Notes: a model not told the origin generated them from the sequence alone. A DNA stretch of 64,000 nt from Stenopsyche tienmushanensis (GCA_008973525.1 WACJ01000517.1:1240001-1304000); one strand, 5' to 3'; positions 46,870 to 59,310 are shown, numbered from the stretch's first letter. Translations and numbers: made by a program.

Positions 46870-47335
46870 CCATTAATGATTCCCTCCGATTTTTAGATTC
46901 GGGGTTGATTTATTGGAATAAGCTCGATCGAGATGACGTTTTGCCTTCCGGAAAAATGCTCGTGTAGTAGTTGCTTAACAGTTGACTTATTTATTAAGAA
47001 GCGTTGAGTCCATTGTCAGTGTTTGCCTTTTGCGGCTCTCGAAAAGGACAGCGGTGTCCTTTTTGAGGTCCTTTGAGGCCCCCTAGCCGCCCGGGGGCGG
47101 GCCTCTCGCGCAAGCCCAGACAATGGGGCGACAAGGCGCACCGAAAAACCTAAATTGTGATCCAAAAACGCCACTCTTCGTGACAATTGTGTCTCAATCA
47201 GATCTCAAGTGTCGGCAGAAGACATTAGCAATGAAACGAATGAGACTTGGAAATGTAAGCCGAGATTTTTTTACTTGGCTCCGCCGTGCAAGATTTATTC
47301 GAGAAAAATGCCGAATTCTTTGATAATAATTCTTT
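46870..47335. other. GC-rich island with a strong hairpin (candidate regulatory DNA)
   Basis: The most GC-rich point of the desert. GAGGCCC (47075-47081) faces GGGCCTC (47099-47105), with CCGCCC-GGG-GGCGG nested in the loop, and GGACAGCGGTGTCC lies just upstream (47046-47059). A 66-codon plus-strand frame (47123-47323) has an ATG but no recognisable motif. It could be an enhancer or an unrecognised promoter. Confidence 0.35.
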
Positions 47336-48599
47336 CAAGCTGCAAAATTGCTTAATTTACTTTTAATGTCATCTTTCTTGATTTGCACCGAATAATTTTT
47401 TTCTTTTTTGCAACCAATAACGCAATTGTATGCTGAAAACGGGGGTTAAACGGAGATAAAATGAGCATTCAAATTTGATATAAATTCTGCAATTCTCCAT
47501 TTTTTTCCGATAGCTTGATAATGTTTTTATTTATAGAAATATAAATGCAATTAAAAGAAATTTGATTCAAAATGGTGATGGAGTTTATAAGATAGGATAA
47601 ATCAATGCTTTAACAAGCTATGTTCCCTTGTTCTTATTTGAAGTTAGAGATGTTATGATATTTCAAGCTAACTACATAATTTTTCCTATTAAAAATACAT
47701 CAAATATTATTAAAAAATAATAGCATTATGAGAGTTTAAAAATAAAAATTCTTTGATTCTTTATTACTGGGTTTTGAACCGAAATTGAACCGATTCAAAA
47801 ATACCTCAAAATTGTTTTAAGGGATGTTTCTGTCTTGTTGGTTGGTTCGTTTAACAAACTATATTATTATATACTTCTAGTTATAATTATTATACCCTTA
47901 ATCAATCATTTATATTATATTTGTTGCCTGCGTGAAAGCTCTAAAATTATAAATATTTTCTAGAAAGAAAATTCGACAATATTCACTAGAATGCTTATAA
48001 AGTTGGGAGTTGAATAAATAACCGAAAACCGGAAAAAACCGTTATTTTTTATTATAATCGAACCGATATAAATGTTTTGAATTTAACCTGTATAAAAATC
48101 GCTATGAAAAATAACGGTTCGAAGCCCTGGTTTAATGATCTTTAACGAACATAACTTTCCACAAAATTATTTTTAAAAAAAATTCTTTTTTATTAAAATA
48201 GTATTTTAGAAAATATTGCTTTTTGGAAGATGTTTAGCATCAAATATAATATAGATAACTTCAATGACCCGTAGAAGGAAATTATTAGAATAGTGAAAAA
48301 TTATTAGGCATAAAATCATTTCTGGGGTCAATCTTTGACTAGAAAAGATGGAATTATGACCTATTAAAGTGTGTTGTTTGTTAAGTTAATCAGATTTTCA
48401 GCCATTATAAAGATCTTCACAATATCTTCTTTCATCTAACACCAAGAAGGACAATTTTGTTTATTCCAGAAAATTTTGGAGGATATTAATGCGAATCTAT
48501 TTAATTAAGGTCGTCTGGAATATCCATGTTTCTTTTCATTTTTTTAATTGAAGTTTTTGCTAATTTTTCACATAAATCAATGTGATTAATAAATGCCAT
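47336..48599. other. Intergenic, AT-rich, nothing recognised
   Basis: Low GC and no coding signs. ACCGGTT-like words recur near 48020-48120 without a clear repeat boundary. Confidence 0.45.
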
Positions 48600-49310
48600 T
48601 TCAATAATTATTTTATAAATTGAATTTTGCTATTAAGTCGTTTGACACTTCTGTAGACATTGAGTATGCAAATTAATCGAGGATTGAAATTGCTTTATTG
48701 GAATAAACTTATCAAAAGCTGCCGTTGAGTCTTAATTTAGGCCTTGATTGAAAATAGCGTTTAAATAAATATGGAATATGATATGGCCGTCAAAAAATGT
48801 AACAATACTTTATAAACGTGTTTAGAAGTCTCGATTTTTCAAAATAAAGGTAAGATCTGGAGTTTATATCGCTGAAATGGGTGTGAAAGATGAAATGAAA
48901 CTCATTTTTTTTATGCACACACATTGTCAATAAATCTATGTACAGTTGTACATAGTAACGTATAGTTGAGGATAACTGCAGAATGTTGCGGTTTACCTAA
49001 AAGGAGATCATTGTCATTCATCAATGCACGAGTCCTGCCCGACAATGGACCAAAGCTTTGTCCATAAATGTTTGACTCGCCGTTAACAAGCTTGTCCTTT
49101 TGTGAATAAACACTTCTCACATTTCATATTTGTTTATTTATAAGATTGCCGACATGACATGGGCCTGCTGCTGGAGTGAGATGTGCGAAAATTCATGTCA
49201 TCTAATGACAAAAGTGTCGGTCGAAACTAGACTCATTCCGAGCCCCAAAAGGAGATAAATAACACTTTGTACGACAAAATAAAGAGCATATATTTGAAAT
49301 TTTATTAAAG
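48600..49310. other. GC-moderate island with palindromes (candidate regulatory DNA)
   Basis: It has ATGCAAAT (an octamer, about 48668), the perfect 9-bp-arm palindrome CTATGTACA-GT-TGTACATAG (48936-48955), and GGACCAAAGCTTTGTCC (49047-49063) with an upstream ACAATGG, a Sox/TCF-like arrangement. No coding signs or TE ends were seen. Confidence 0.35.
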
Positions 49311-49612
49311 CGTATATTTTTTATAAGGAAGAAATAGCAGTGTATCTCCGAGCTCATTTCTTAGTGGGAATGTTATTATAACCATAGTAAGAATGACTTT
49401 TGTGGATATACGCCTGGCATATAAAACAAAGGTCTCATAATGTCACGGCCGGATTTTCCCCCCTAACACATTGTATACTACATTATTAATTTCATCAAAT
49501 TATGATGATACGTTGGATAAAGATATACGTAAATAAATATTTCATTCAAGAGCAATACGCTTTATGGCTGCTCTTTATACGGCATTTTGCTATAAAGTTT
49601 TTTTTTTAATTA

Positions 49613-50457
49613 CAGTACTTTTTCGATTTACGGCCCTCAATGTTTCTTTATACGGCCAAAATGCGTTATTGGTTGTAGTTTTATGGATTATCGCTTTACG
49701 GCCAATTTTTTCTGAACCCATCAAAACCGCATGAGCGTATTTTTATTGAAAATTTAAAGATTTCATATCTGAAATGGTTGATTGGGAAACCGAAACTGGA
49801 TAGAACTATTAATTTAATCTTGGGCGCTTTGCATATTTCCTCATACCTTCTTCAAGCTACTTTGGCAAAATATAATCACATTTACTTGATTGGGATTTGA
49901 ACATCCTCCTTAGAATGGTGATATAACATTGATACATTTCATCAGTATTAATTCTTGCGAAATCTTGCTTTGTCTTCCGAATCCCTTGGATTTTGCTTAA
50001 TTTCATTGGAAGAAATTTCTTTATGAATGATTTATGAATTTCCATTGCGTGCTGATTTCATCAAATATCAATGTTGTAAATATCAAAAATATTTTTGCAG
50101 TATGCTTTCGTTCTTTTCAAAGCATCAAATATATTTGGTGCAATTATTTGACCTAATCGAAGTTATTTTCTACATTTATAATTTTTGTCTACAATTGACT
50201 CCAGAAACCAGAATTGAAAAAAATTGAATAAGTGGTAATCTTTAGGAGCCAATTTCAATGGATAGATTTAATGAAAAAATCCCATCCAAATCACTCTTTT
50301 TAAAATTACCCTGATACACTCATACCTCGCTTTACGGCCTAGATACGTTCCAGAAAAGTCGTATAACGGAGAAGCTAAAACTAAACGGAATGTCGCTAAT
50401 AATACAGAATTTTTGGCCGTATAATGAAACATTGTGGGCCGTAAATCGAAACGTGTT
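49613..50457. mobile_element. TIR element with long inverted ends, probably Tigger-like
   Basis: The left end starts CAGTACTTTTTCGATTTACG after a TA (49611-49612). The segment TCGATTTACGGCCCTCAATG and the following 20 bp match the inverse of 50404-50449 with few changes, about 45 nt in all. The word TTTACGGCC repeats at both subtermini, and ATACCTCGCTTTACGGCC (about 50323-50340) recalls Tigger ends. The interior has no confident transposase text; a minus-strand frame at 50045-49857 is basic but unrecognised. At 845 bp it is likely non-autonomous. Confidence 0.55.
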
Positions 50458-52589
50458 ATAATTAAAAAAGCTTTTATAGGGAAATACCACATAAAGTCAT
50501 TTTTGTTATGATTTTCGACTGTATATCCATGTTTCACTGCTAATAAATTTTGGTATGACTTTTTTGTAATACTTAAATGCGTAATAGATATGTACTATAT
50601 GATTGATAAGATTTAATGTATATTATGTATTTGCTATCATACTTGTTGACAATAGTAGTCTTTTTTATGTCGTCTAATGGACAATGGAGGCGATTTATAA
50701 AATATTGTCAATTCTGAGATTAAGTAATGGAGGTGATTTCTTATGATTTCTTGAAATCTAGAGATGAAGTAGTTCTTCAGCACTTCAATTCTTACAGTGA
50801 CATGGTATATAACTTATATGAGATACGAAGTATTTGTATTTACCCATTTATCAAATAAAGAAATAACCCTTTTTTGATAAATGGGAAGAAAAGAAATGTA
50901 GAATACGCCGATACCATTTTTTTCTAAAATTTAATGCAGTCCAGTAACTATTACATTTTTTCCTATTACTTTTTCGATGTACACTTCTATCTAGTTTATC
51001 TTTCAAATCAAAATGATCTTATTTGAATTTTAAACACCTTCGAGTAGTATACAACGACGAAGATAATTGTTATTGAGCTCATATTTTACTAAAGAAATCG
51101 AAGAAAATGTTTTAAAAAAGGGACTGTTATCAAAATATCGTTAAACACAAGACGTTGAGAGCTTATGCATCATCTTAATGTAAAATATGATATTTCTATC
51201 GCTATGTAAGTTTTTGTATACATTATATGATATCATACTAAGAAAAAATATAACTCAATGCAGTTCACTACCTGAGGGCTAGTTTTTTAATCAAACTTTG
51301 AAGAATTTCTATTTACATCAACCCCGTATATTATACTTGTTTACGGGATCAAAGTTTGTAATGGAATTTCTTAAAACAAGACCGAAGCAAAAATTGTGCT
51401 CAATTTGCTCCCGAGAACAACCCTAGGGTGTTTTCTTGCGATTTTTATATTTTATAAATACAAATGTGTATTAAAATTATACCCATGTATTGTTGTATTC
51501 GGTACAATTTATTTGTGGGGAATAAAACCACACCCTTTTGGCATTGCAGAATCTGGATTGGGTTCGCCATCCTAGAAGGGGATTCCATAAACAATATAAT
51601 AAAAATGGGGTTGCCGCCATCTTTTATGCCGTTGTTGAAGATGACTGTCAGTTAAGGCTGGTTAACATTCATGTATTTAAATATATAAATCCAAATTGAA
51701 ATTGAACATTTTGTAAATTGTTTGTTCGAGTCGGTCTAAAAATAAAATTTCTGTTTTCCTTGTGGAAATTTATAACGAGCCTATTTATATACAACATGAT
51801 CCTCCTCAATCAGATTAATCAAAGCATCAGAATAATAATTGTTTTAAGCAAAGCGCTTCTACAACTTCGCATAAATATACAATAAAAATAACGTGTATTA
51901 TGATTGTGAAGAATGCTTAAAAAAGGATCAAACATATAATTGTGAGTACATGACAAATGATGATCGATCAATCTTAAATACGGTTAACCCTCTCTTTCAA
52001 TTTTTTAAATGTAAGAAAAATTGCTTAGAAAATATTATTTTATATTGTAATATTTTACTCATGAGTAATTTGTAAAAAATACAAATGTGTCTGGTTAAAA
52101 TTAAAGAATAGACAGGCATTGGCTGCCAAATCCGATAATGTCGTAACAAAATTGCTTGAGGATGCAGTTGGCAATTTGTCATCGCATAGAAGAAGACTTC
52201 TCGTTTATTAGGCTTTAAAAATACTAAAATTGCATGATATAAATTAATATGAGCTTTCAATAAATTAAATACGCTTCTGTATTAAATTCACCATTTGAGT
52301 ATTATCGATTGAAGCTTCAATACTATTTGTAGCCATTATATGATAATTTTGATGAAATGAACTAAAACTTGCAATAAAGAAGTTAGAATCTATGAATATC
52401 GTAGAACAATACATGTATGAATCATTGCACTCAATTGATAACAAGACACAATCCTCCTTCAGAACGCGTAAAAAAATATATGGCCATCATATAAAAACTT
52501 GAAAGTTTGTCCTAAAAACGCGTAAAATATCTATAATATACTTTTGAAATAATACTATTTTTCTTTGTGTTTTTATTACATTTTATTGA
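50458..52589. other. Intergenic, nothing recognised
   Basis: AT-rich sequence with no credible gene or repeat boundary. Confidence 0.5.
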
Positions 52590-52750
52590 AACGAAGTGAA
52601 ACACCAACCGGCAGTTGACCGGGAAGAGTTCGTCGCATATATCATAAACATGCCACGCGCATGCGCCACGCCGCCTCTGCGTGTATACATGTGTGTCTCT
52701 ACGTGTATTTTATAATATATTACACAAATACAGCATGAATTTATGTTAAC
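52590..52750 (-). repeat. Dispersed repeat family C, copy 3
   Basis: The minus strand reads TTTGTGTAATATATTATAAA, then GCGCATGCGCGTGGCATGTT, GGTCAACTGCCGG and GTGTTTCACTTCG. This is the most complete copy in the window and shows the order of the family's blocks. Confidence 0.6.
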
Positions 52751-53039
52751 GAATGGTAAAGTGTAATGCATAAAATCAGCTTTATCAACAGTCAGCATTC
52801 ACGCATATTTTTTTATGAAACTCTGCTTATGAACGATACGATTTACATTAAGTTATAATTAAAGTTTGACTTTCATAATATTTTATCCTCGTCCTCTCCT
52901 AGCTTTTTATATATTGAAATTTGTTATTATTTTTAAATTCATTTTGTAAAACCGCGTATAATAAAACATTTTTCAAAATAAATTTGAATAATTTACCTGA
53001 TATCAAGAGATAATGAATATTTTTGCTTTTGCAATATTA

Positions 53040-53843
53040 CGAGGCATATCCTAAAAATAAGTGTACTAAATTTTTATATATTTTAAAAAAAGTGTACTTA
53101 AAAAAATACAGGATATTTTTAATACACTTACTTTCAGGATATGCCTCCTGAATGAATGAAAATTGAATTCCACCCATGTGTTCTTTCAGGGAGGTGAAAA
53201 GATAATAATCTGAAGGCGCCAAGTCAGGGAAATACGGGGAGTGGTTCAAAATATCCCAACCAAAATAAATCCAAGAGCGCCTTGGTAGCTAAGGCTGTGT
53301 GAGGACGGGTGTTGTCGTGCAACAAACACACTTTTCTCGTTGGCATAGCCTTCCTTTCGTTTTGTATGTCACTTTTGAGTTTTTTTAGGATCTCACAATA
53401 TCGTTGTGTATTGATGGTTTCTTCCTGAGGCAGAAATTCGACCAAAATGACGTCTATTCGGTCCTAAAGCTCTGAGACCATGATTTTTTTGCCCGAAATT
53501 GTGGTTTTGATTTTTTTGGCAGATGGACAATTGGTGTGATATCACTGTGACGACTGTCTTTTTGACTCAGACGTGTAATAAGCCACCCACTTTTTTATCT
53601 CCAGTCACAATAGAGGTCAGAAAATCTTTACATTTCAATTGAAGTCGCACAAGAAACTCGCGGGCGCTATTGAATCGCTCAATCAACTGGATACTACAAC
53701 GTGAATTTACGTACTACTATGTTCCTGCTACGCTCGTTTTGTCAAGAGATCCCCTTCTATCACTTAGTATGGTCAACCCTTAAAAAACAAAAAAATCACA
53801 GGCCGTTAATGTCATAGTACACTTACTTTCAGGATATGCCTCC
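53040..53843 (-). mobile_element. Deleted mariner-family transposon with a third, internal terminus
   Basis: The left end GAGGCATATCCTAAAAATAA and the inverse of the right end GGAGGCATATCCTGAAAGTA match for about 28 nt, with TA outside both (53038-53039 and 53844-53845). Minus-strand frames from about 53690 to 53150 read transposase blocks in order. These are SAREFLVRLQL, then IVTGDKKVGG (first catalytic block, degraded), PQEETINTQRYCEIL, CLLHDNTRPHTALATK (second Asp) and FPDLAPSDYYLFTSLKEHMG (third catalytic block). The N-terminal DNA-binding part is deleted and a frameshift breaks the middle. A further right-type end lies at 53125-53148 in the same orientation as the one at 53843, so 53040-53148 alone forms a mini-palindrome. 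Confidence 0.88.
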
Positions 53844-53845
53844 TA

Positions 53846-54160
53846 AATCCTCTATATCAAAAAGATACAGAGAGAAATTTTTGATGGAATATTAGTGTAG
53901 ACAATTTTGTTAAATACACAATTCAAAACATTGTAAAATAACAATTATTGTTATAAGATTTGATGAAACAGCAAATATGTGAAGTGATATACTTGAGTGA
54001 TTGGTGGTATTCTATTTAAGTTATAAAGCGAAACACCCTATTTAGCCTCCCATATCAGAATGAGTAGGAACATGAGAGTTTTCCGCGTAAATTGTGATAT
54101 AAATAGGTGGTAGAATACGCAGTAATTTTGCTTAAAAAAATAGAACAATTCTGTTTTAAA
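53846..54160. other. Intergenic, nothing recognised
   Basis: Short AT-rich stretch between a mariner and the doubly open segment. Confidence 0.5.
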
Positions 54161-54164
54161 AACG

Positions 54165-54510
54165 TTGTTTGACGATCAATACGATAAACGGGCCGCTGTA
54201 TACACAGAGCATAGAAGCAAACGCCCTGGACCCCTTGGTTGTCGGGGAGACTCCCTTCCAATCGAGTCTCCTGTTTATACAATATCATCTTCCGATAAAC
54301 AAGAATATATTTTATACAAAAACGAGAATATATCGTCTACGGCAGAAGGCTCTATTAGATCATTCCGCAGGCTCCATGGATACGCATTATATCAAACAAC
54401 CGCAAGGATACATGATATATGGCGAAACACCAAATATTTTTCACATCTCTATGAAATTATATCTCGGAAAAGATACGTCTTCAACGACGTACAATGAGAC
54501 AAGATCGTGA
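54165..54510 (+). other. Segment open in two plus-strand frames, unknown
   Basis: Two overlapping plus-strand frames with ATG starts stay open for 110 and 113 codons (54165-54497 and 54169-54510). That is unusual at this base composition. Neither translation resembles a known family, and hydropathy and composition are unremarkable. It could be part of a decayed element, a structured RNA, or chance. Confidence 0.25.
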
Positions 54511-56690
54511 CGAATATCTGCGATGAATGAACACATTCAATGAGCCTCGTAGCAATCTCGGGACGAAAATATTGAATGAGGACTCATCTTCACGCTTTGA
54601 CCCATTGATTTATATGTGACAACTCACTTCATAGACTGCTCGACGACTAAATTTTTTAATAGGTTAACAATTTTAGGACTTTATAAACGTCATTGTTGCT
54701 CAACTCAACAATGAAGAGGTAAATCTTTATTAAATCGTAGCGTGTGTGGTCGTTTTTATGTCCATGCGGTCCTCCTAACAATAGCAAATAAGTCGTAAAT
54801 ATTGCTTCAATTGATGTTGTTATAATAGTCCTATATAAATCTTATATGATGATCCTTTGTATTTGTGAAATTGATGTTGACTAGAATTGCATAAGTTTGG
54901 AATTTGAAATCAACTATGGATTGAAATGCTTCAAAATTCATTCATCCGACATAATATTTTTGAATACATGCGAGGAGCTTTCAATAATGTTATTCTTGGT
55001 TCATTTTAACAAGGGTTTGTTTTAATCAAATATTCTGGATGTTAAATTTGTAAGAAAATCCACTCGGGAATCCATCTTTGAAAACTGGAATTCAAAGAAC
55101 TTAGAATACATAAATTCCAAATTTTCACAATATTTCATACCCAAACCTACTTTTGCTGAGTGTTAAAATATTACACATACAACCTCATTTTTTTAAAACT
55201 ATTTGAGTGACATGGAATAAACGTGTGTTTTTTAAACATAAAATATTTTTTAAAAAATATTTAAGTAGGCAAAAAGTCAAATAAGTATTGAATGCATGGT
55301 GGCAGTTTACGAGGAACTTTTCTTTCAAAATACAAAGTTAAATTTGGGAATAAATATTTTAAAGTAGATAAGATAATTCATTGAATATGATCACATCTAA
55401 TGGAAACGACTTTATAGAGAATATAATATATGAAAATTTAAAAGGATCCAGAACATTTTTTCAACATTTTGTGATGAGATAAAACTTGGTTTTATACAGA
55501 GCTTTTGTTATTTAAACATATACCAAAATAAACTACTATAAAAAACGATTTATGTTTATATAACATACTTTTTCGTTACTTAAAACTTTTTCGCGAGAGA
55601 CCATTAAAGAGAAATGGCGAGGAAAGCTCTTAAAGGCGAGCCACTTCTGTATTGCAATGCACCAGTGCCCATATCTATCATAGTACAGTACAGGCTTTTA
55701 ATCTTCAATGTGGGTTTTAAATATTAAACCACACCTTATATAGTTCATACATAATAAACTTATTTGTTATTAAAAAAAAAAACTAAATAGGATTAAGGTG
55801 CTTTCGAACCTCTGCAAGATCAAATCTTAGACGTTGAATCGATGAGATCTAATCAGGAAATCATTGATATGCATATAATCAGGTAGAGCATGCAGCATAA
55901 ATACTACCATATAGAGTATCTATAGCTGTCTAAGATTCAGGTTTGAATGACGACATACCCACTGAAGATTTTCGTCTATGTTGGAATAATCAGGCTAAAA
56001 AGAATACCTGGTCCTGTGCAATTGAAAAGAGATTCAGGATAGACGTAAATGGAGGAATGTAATATGGTCAAGGCTCTCTTATAAGACTATGAATGCTATT
56101 AAAATTATGAAGATTTGCAGAAAATCTATTCCAAAAAGTGACAAACAATTTGAAGACTTTAATAATAATTTTTCATTTTAAGTATGGAAAAATAGCATAA
56201 CATTGTATTCTTATAAGCTATTTTTGTTCATTTTATTAGATATTATTTATGAATATGTATCTGCGATACAAATATGATATTTGAAAAATGTATAGACAAC
56301 AGTTTTTTGGATGTTTGGTTACCCTAAGCTCTCAAACAAGAAGTTGGGCATATAATAGAATAAACTTTATGTTGAGTGTCCTTTCACCCGAGGCAAAGGT
56401 AAAGCTCATTCGACGAAATTTTGATTTAATACTCGAAAAGAAACGGGAATAAACCGAATTCGATGATTTGGGTAGAAGTTGGCCTTGTCTAGGGGATGAA
56501 AAATATGTGGCACGTGTATTGAATGTGATATTCCAGAAATTCTTAAGCTAAATTAAAATTTAGTTCCCGGCAGCTGAATCGTTATTGAGTGGGAAAGATG
56601 TGCTAAATATGAATTTAATCTATTTCTCATTGAAAGTCTTTGAATTTTCAAAGATTTTTCGATTCAAAAGTGGCTCTATTGTTGTTTGAG
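54511..56690. other. Intergenic, nothing recognised
   Basis: AT-rich sequence. A mild GC rise at 54510-54720 adjoins the doubly open segment. Nothing else is seen. Confidence 0.5.
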
Positions 56691-56699
56691 ATGTGCTTC

Positions 56700-57620
56700 T
56701 TGACCGAATTTGATCGATCAACCGCATCGTTTGTGGGCTTCGGTATCAACCCCCCCGTTTTGTGAAATCCGATCAATCTTTCCTTGTATTTCGAAGATAT
56801 TCGTGAATGTCCTCGAGGACAATTGGATAATCAAAGAAGCCCCTGGGTCTGATCCCGTGCCATTCAATGGCATTTTATTAATTCGACCAAATTTCTGTTG
56901 TGATATACACCTGTTGTATCAATGGGTCTGACCTACCGACGAATACGTCATTTTTGGACATCTATTATTGTATATGGGGTGGGTTTTCGATATCTTGCCT
57001 TTTTTTTAAACGAATCCGTTTCCTTTTTGTATCCTCATCTATTTTTTTTAATAAAATATTTTTAATAAAAAAAAATATATCTCAACGGATATATGTAAGA
57101 TAATTAATTTCCGATTTATTTTATTTTAATATATCATTAATATTTATACAATAAAAACAGCAAACATAATAAAAGAAATCAATGTAAATAAAGACTTCAT
57201 TTGGGCGATCGATTTTGGGTAAGGCCTGAAAGCTCTTTGCAATGGAGTTACGCAATCATCCCTTAAGCTTTGAGCACATAAAAAATATGGGAATTCAGAA
57301 TCAGATATTCGTTTGATATCAATCCATTGTACATCCTTCAAATCTATATGGGTCACCGTGGTTTCAAACCCTAGTCGATCGATCAAGTTACACGCGACGC
57401 ACATGACATTTTGCTCCAGTTATCCACAAAATACAAAAAAATTCTCCCATACGTTGAATAACGGTCATTATATCGTTCAAAATGCGTGGGAGAATATATA
57501 TAAATTACATTATCATTTCTTTTCATCCCCAAAAGCATAAAAAATGTTCCATAAAAACCCCATCGCAATAAAAAAATAATTATTGCAAGGAGGAGAGCTT
57601 AAAGCTCTTCGGTCATAAAA
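56700..57620. other. GC-moderate island 2-3 kb upstream of huckebein (candidate regulatory DNA)
   Basis: Contains TTTGATCGATCAA (about 56709-56721), the perfect palindrome GTCCTCGAGGAC (56809-56820) and ATAATCAAAG (about 56827-56836, TCF-like). A second block at 57190-57420 has GATCGATT and GTCGATCGATCAAG. No coding signs or TE ends were seen. It is the closest such island to the huckebein promoter. Confidence 0.4.
57441..57495 (+). ncRNA. miRNA-sized imperfect hairpin, unproven
   Basis: ATTCTCCCA (57441-57449) pairs perfectly with TGGGAGAAT (57487-57495), and pairing continues with wobbles and a 2-nt bulge to give arms of about 20 nt around a 15-nt loop. Lower-stem pairing outside the 55 nt is poor, which argues against normal Drosha processing. 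It may instead be a chance hairpin. Confidence 0.2.
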
Positions 57621-59150
57621 TGAATTTAAATATATATCGTATGGATTTTATGTTGTGGGATTATGCCAGAACTAAAAATAGCATCTCATACATCCTTCCT
57701 TTGCTTTTAAGCGGGACCAAAATATCTTGTGGAGGATTCGCAGAATTTTCACTTTATAAAGCTGCTCGCCGAAAGTATTGAATTTTCGATCCTTTCACTT
57801 AACTCGCGTGTTTTCATCCAAACATATTTGTTAGTTTCGCCCGGGTAAGAATCAATCTTCAAAAAAAGAGAAGAAAATATGCTTGTAAAAAAGGAAGCAA
57901 AACATCCTGGATATTTCATCCAGAAATTTTATCCAGAAATCGCGTATTTTTGAACTGAAAAAGCGATTTTTGTGTGGATTTAAGAACATCGTTAAACCAC
58001 TATATAGTTTCATGGCCGAATAAAACTTACCAAGATCGTTTTTATACGTTTATGCAAGATTACGATCGCTTTAAAAATGTACGACTATTTTATCCTTGGA
58101 AAAATATTTTATATACACTCATTTTGGATGAGAGGATTTATTGTATATCTTCAGCACTATGGGCGAATATTTCGTTATTAATGGGTTCTGGAAAGTCTAA
58201 AATTATAAAGATCATAAATATAATTTTATACTATGAACATCTATTAAAGAACATGAATAAATTCAGAAAAAAACTTGGATTATAAATTATTTTTTGTATG
58301 AAGGTTATGTAACATATAACATGTATTTTGATCTATAAATGACATTTCTTCTTTTTTTTGGATTGAACTAAATCATAATCTTTATTATCATTGTATTGAA
58401 AAACAATGATGATAATCATAGCAATAAGTGTTGTTATATTATAGATGGCTACTTCTTAGATTCTTATCAAAAAGTTCCCGTTTTCAATCCAAACTAAGTA
58501 AAAAATTCATTTTATTCACATATTTGGGAGTTTGCCATATTGCTAATTGCGATTAATTATTTCGATCCAGGTTTATTATATAAAATATCATCCACTTATA
58601 AAAAAGAGGAGAGCTTATATAAAATTTCAAATTGAGCTTATTCTAGTTTAATGTTATGTGAAAGATACCGAGAAATTACCACATGAAAATCTTTTATTCC
58701 TAGATATTTTTTATCGAGATCGTCTAATTTTGTTAATAAATGTATGATATTTTTACGCAGTATTTGATTATCTTGCAAATATTAATATGTTTAATTAATG
58801 TAAAGAATTATTATTTAGAAATTCCCTATGGAATAATGTATTTATTAATAATATTGTCAAAATTTAAATAATCAAGAGCAAGAAACATTTTATAACATTT
58901 CTTTTCTATTGCTTCATAAGCTAATATGCGATTTTTTTAAAAACTAATCAAAATTATTAAATATTTAATGTCTGTCTGTTAGTCTGTTGTTTATATATTC
59001 TAATATCTATTCACAGATTTAAAGATTTTTTTAAAGTAAATATTTCCTTTCCATTCAAAAGTTTTCAACGTGAACTCGTTGATTTACTTCTTAAATTTAA
59101 TTGAATTTATTGCTTAAAATTTTTATTAAAAATAATACAACAATAAAAAG
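57621..59150. other. Intergenic upstream of huckebein, AT-rich
   Basis: No gene or TE end recognised. A short plus-strand frame at 57974-58285 has an ATG but no motif. Confidence 0.45.
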
Positions 59151-59159
59151 GGTATACAT

Positions 59160-59310
59160 ACATCACATAAGAAAAAAAGGGGGCGTCTTTCCCCTACCAC
59201 GAGGGCTATTGTAATTGTTTGAGAGCCAGCCCCTCGAATGTCAACTGCGTACCGGGGGCTGGACAGACCCCAACTTGAAAAAACCCTAACACCACCCTAA
59301 ATGCAGTGTC
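59160..59310 (+). promoter_or_regulatory. GC-rich proximal upstream segment of huckebein
   Basis: About 400 bp upstream of the proposed start site is a GC-rich block with GGGGGCGTCTTTCCCC and an 8-bp inverted repeat CCAGCCCC (59226-59233) / GGGGCTGG (59255-59262). It may be a proximal promoter or insulator-type element. Only position and composition support this. Confidence 0.35.

Noticed and set aside
47123..47323. 66-codon frame in the GC-rich island as a gene
   Set aside because: No motif and no supporting splice or poly(A) signal. The GC content alone explains the open frame.
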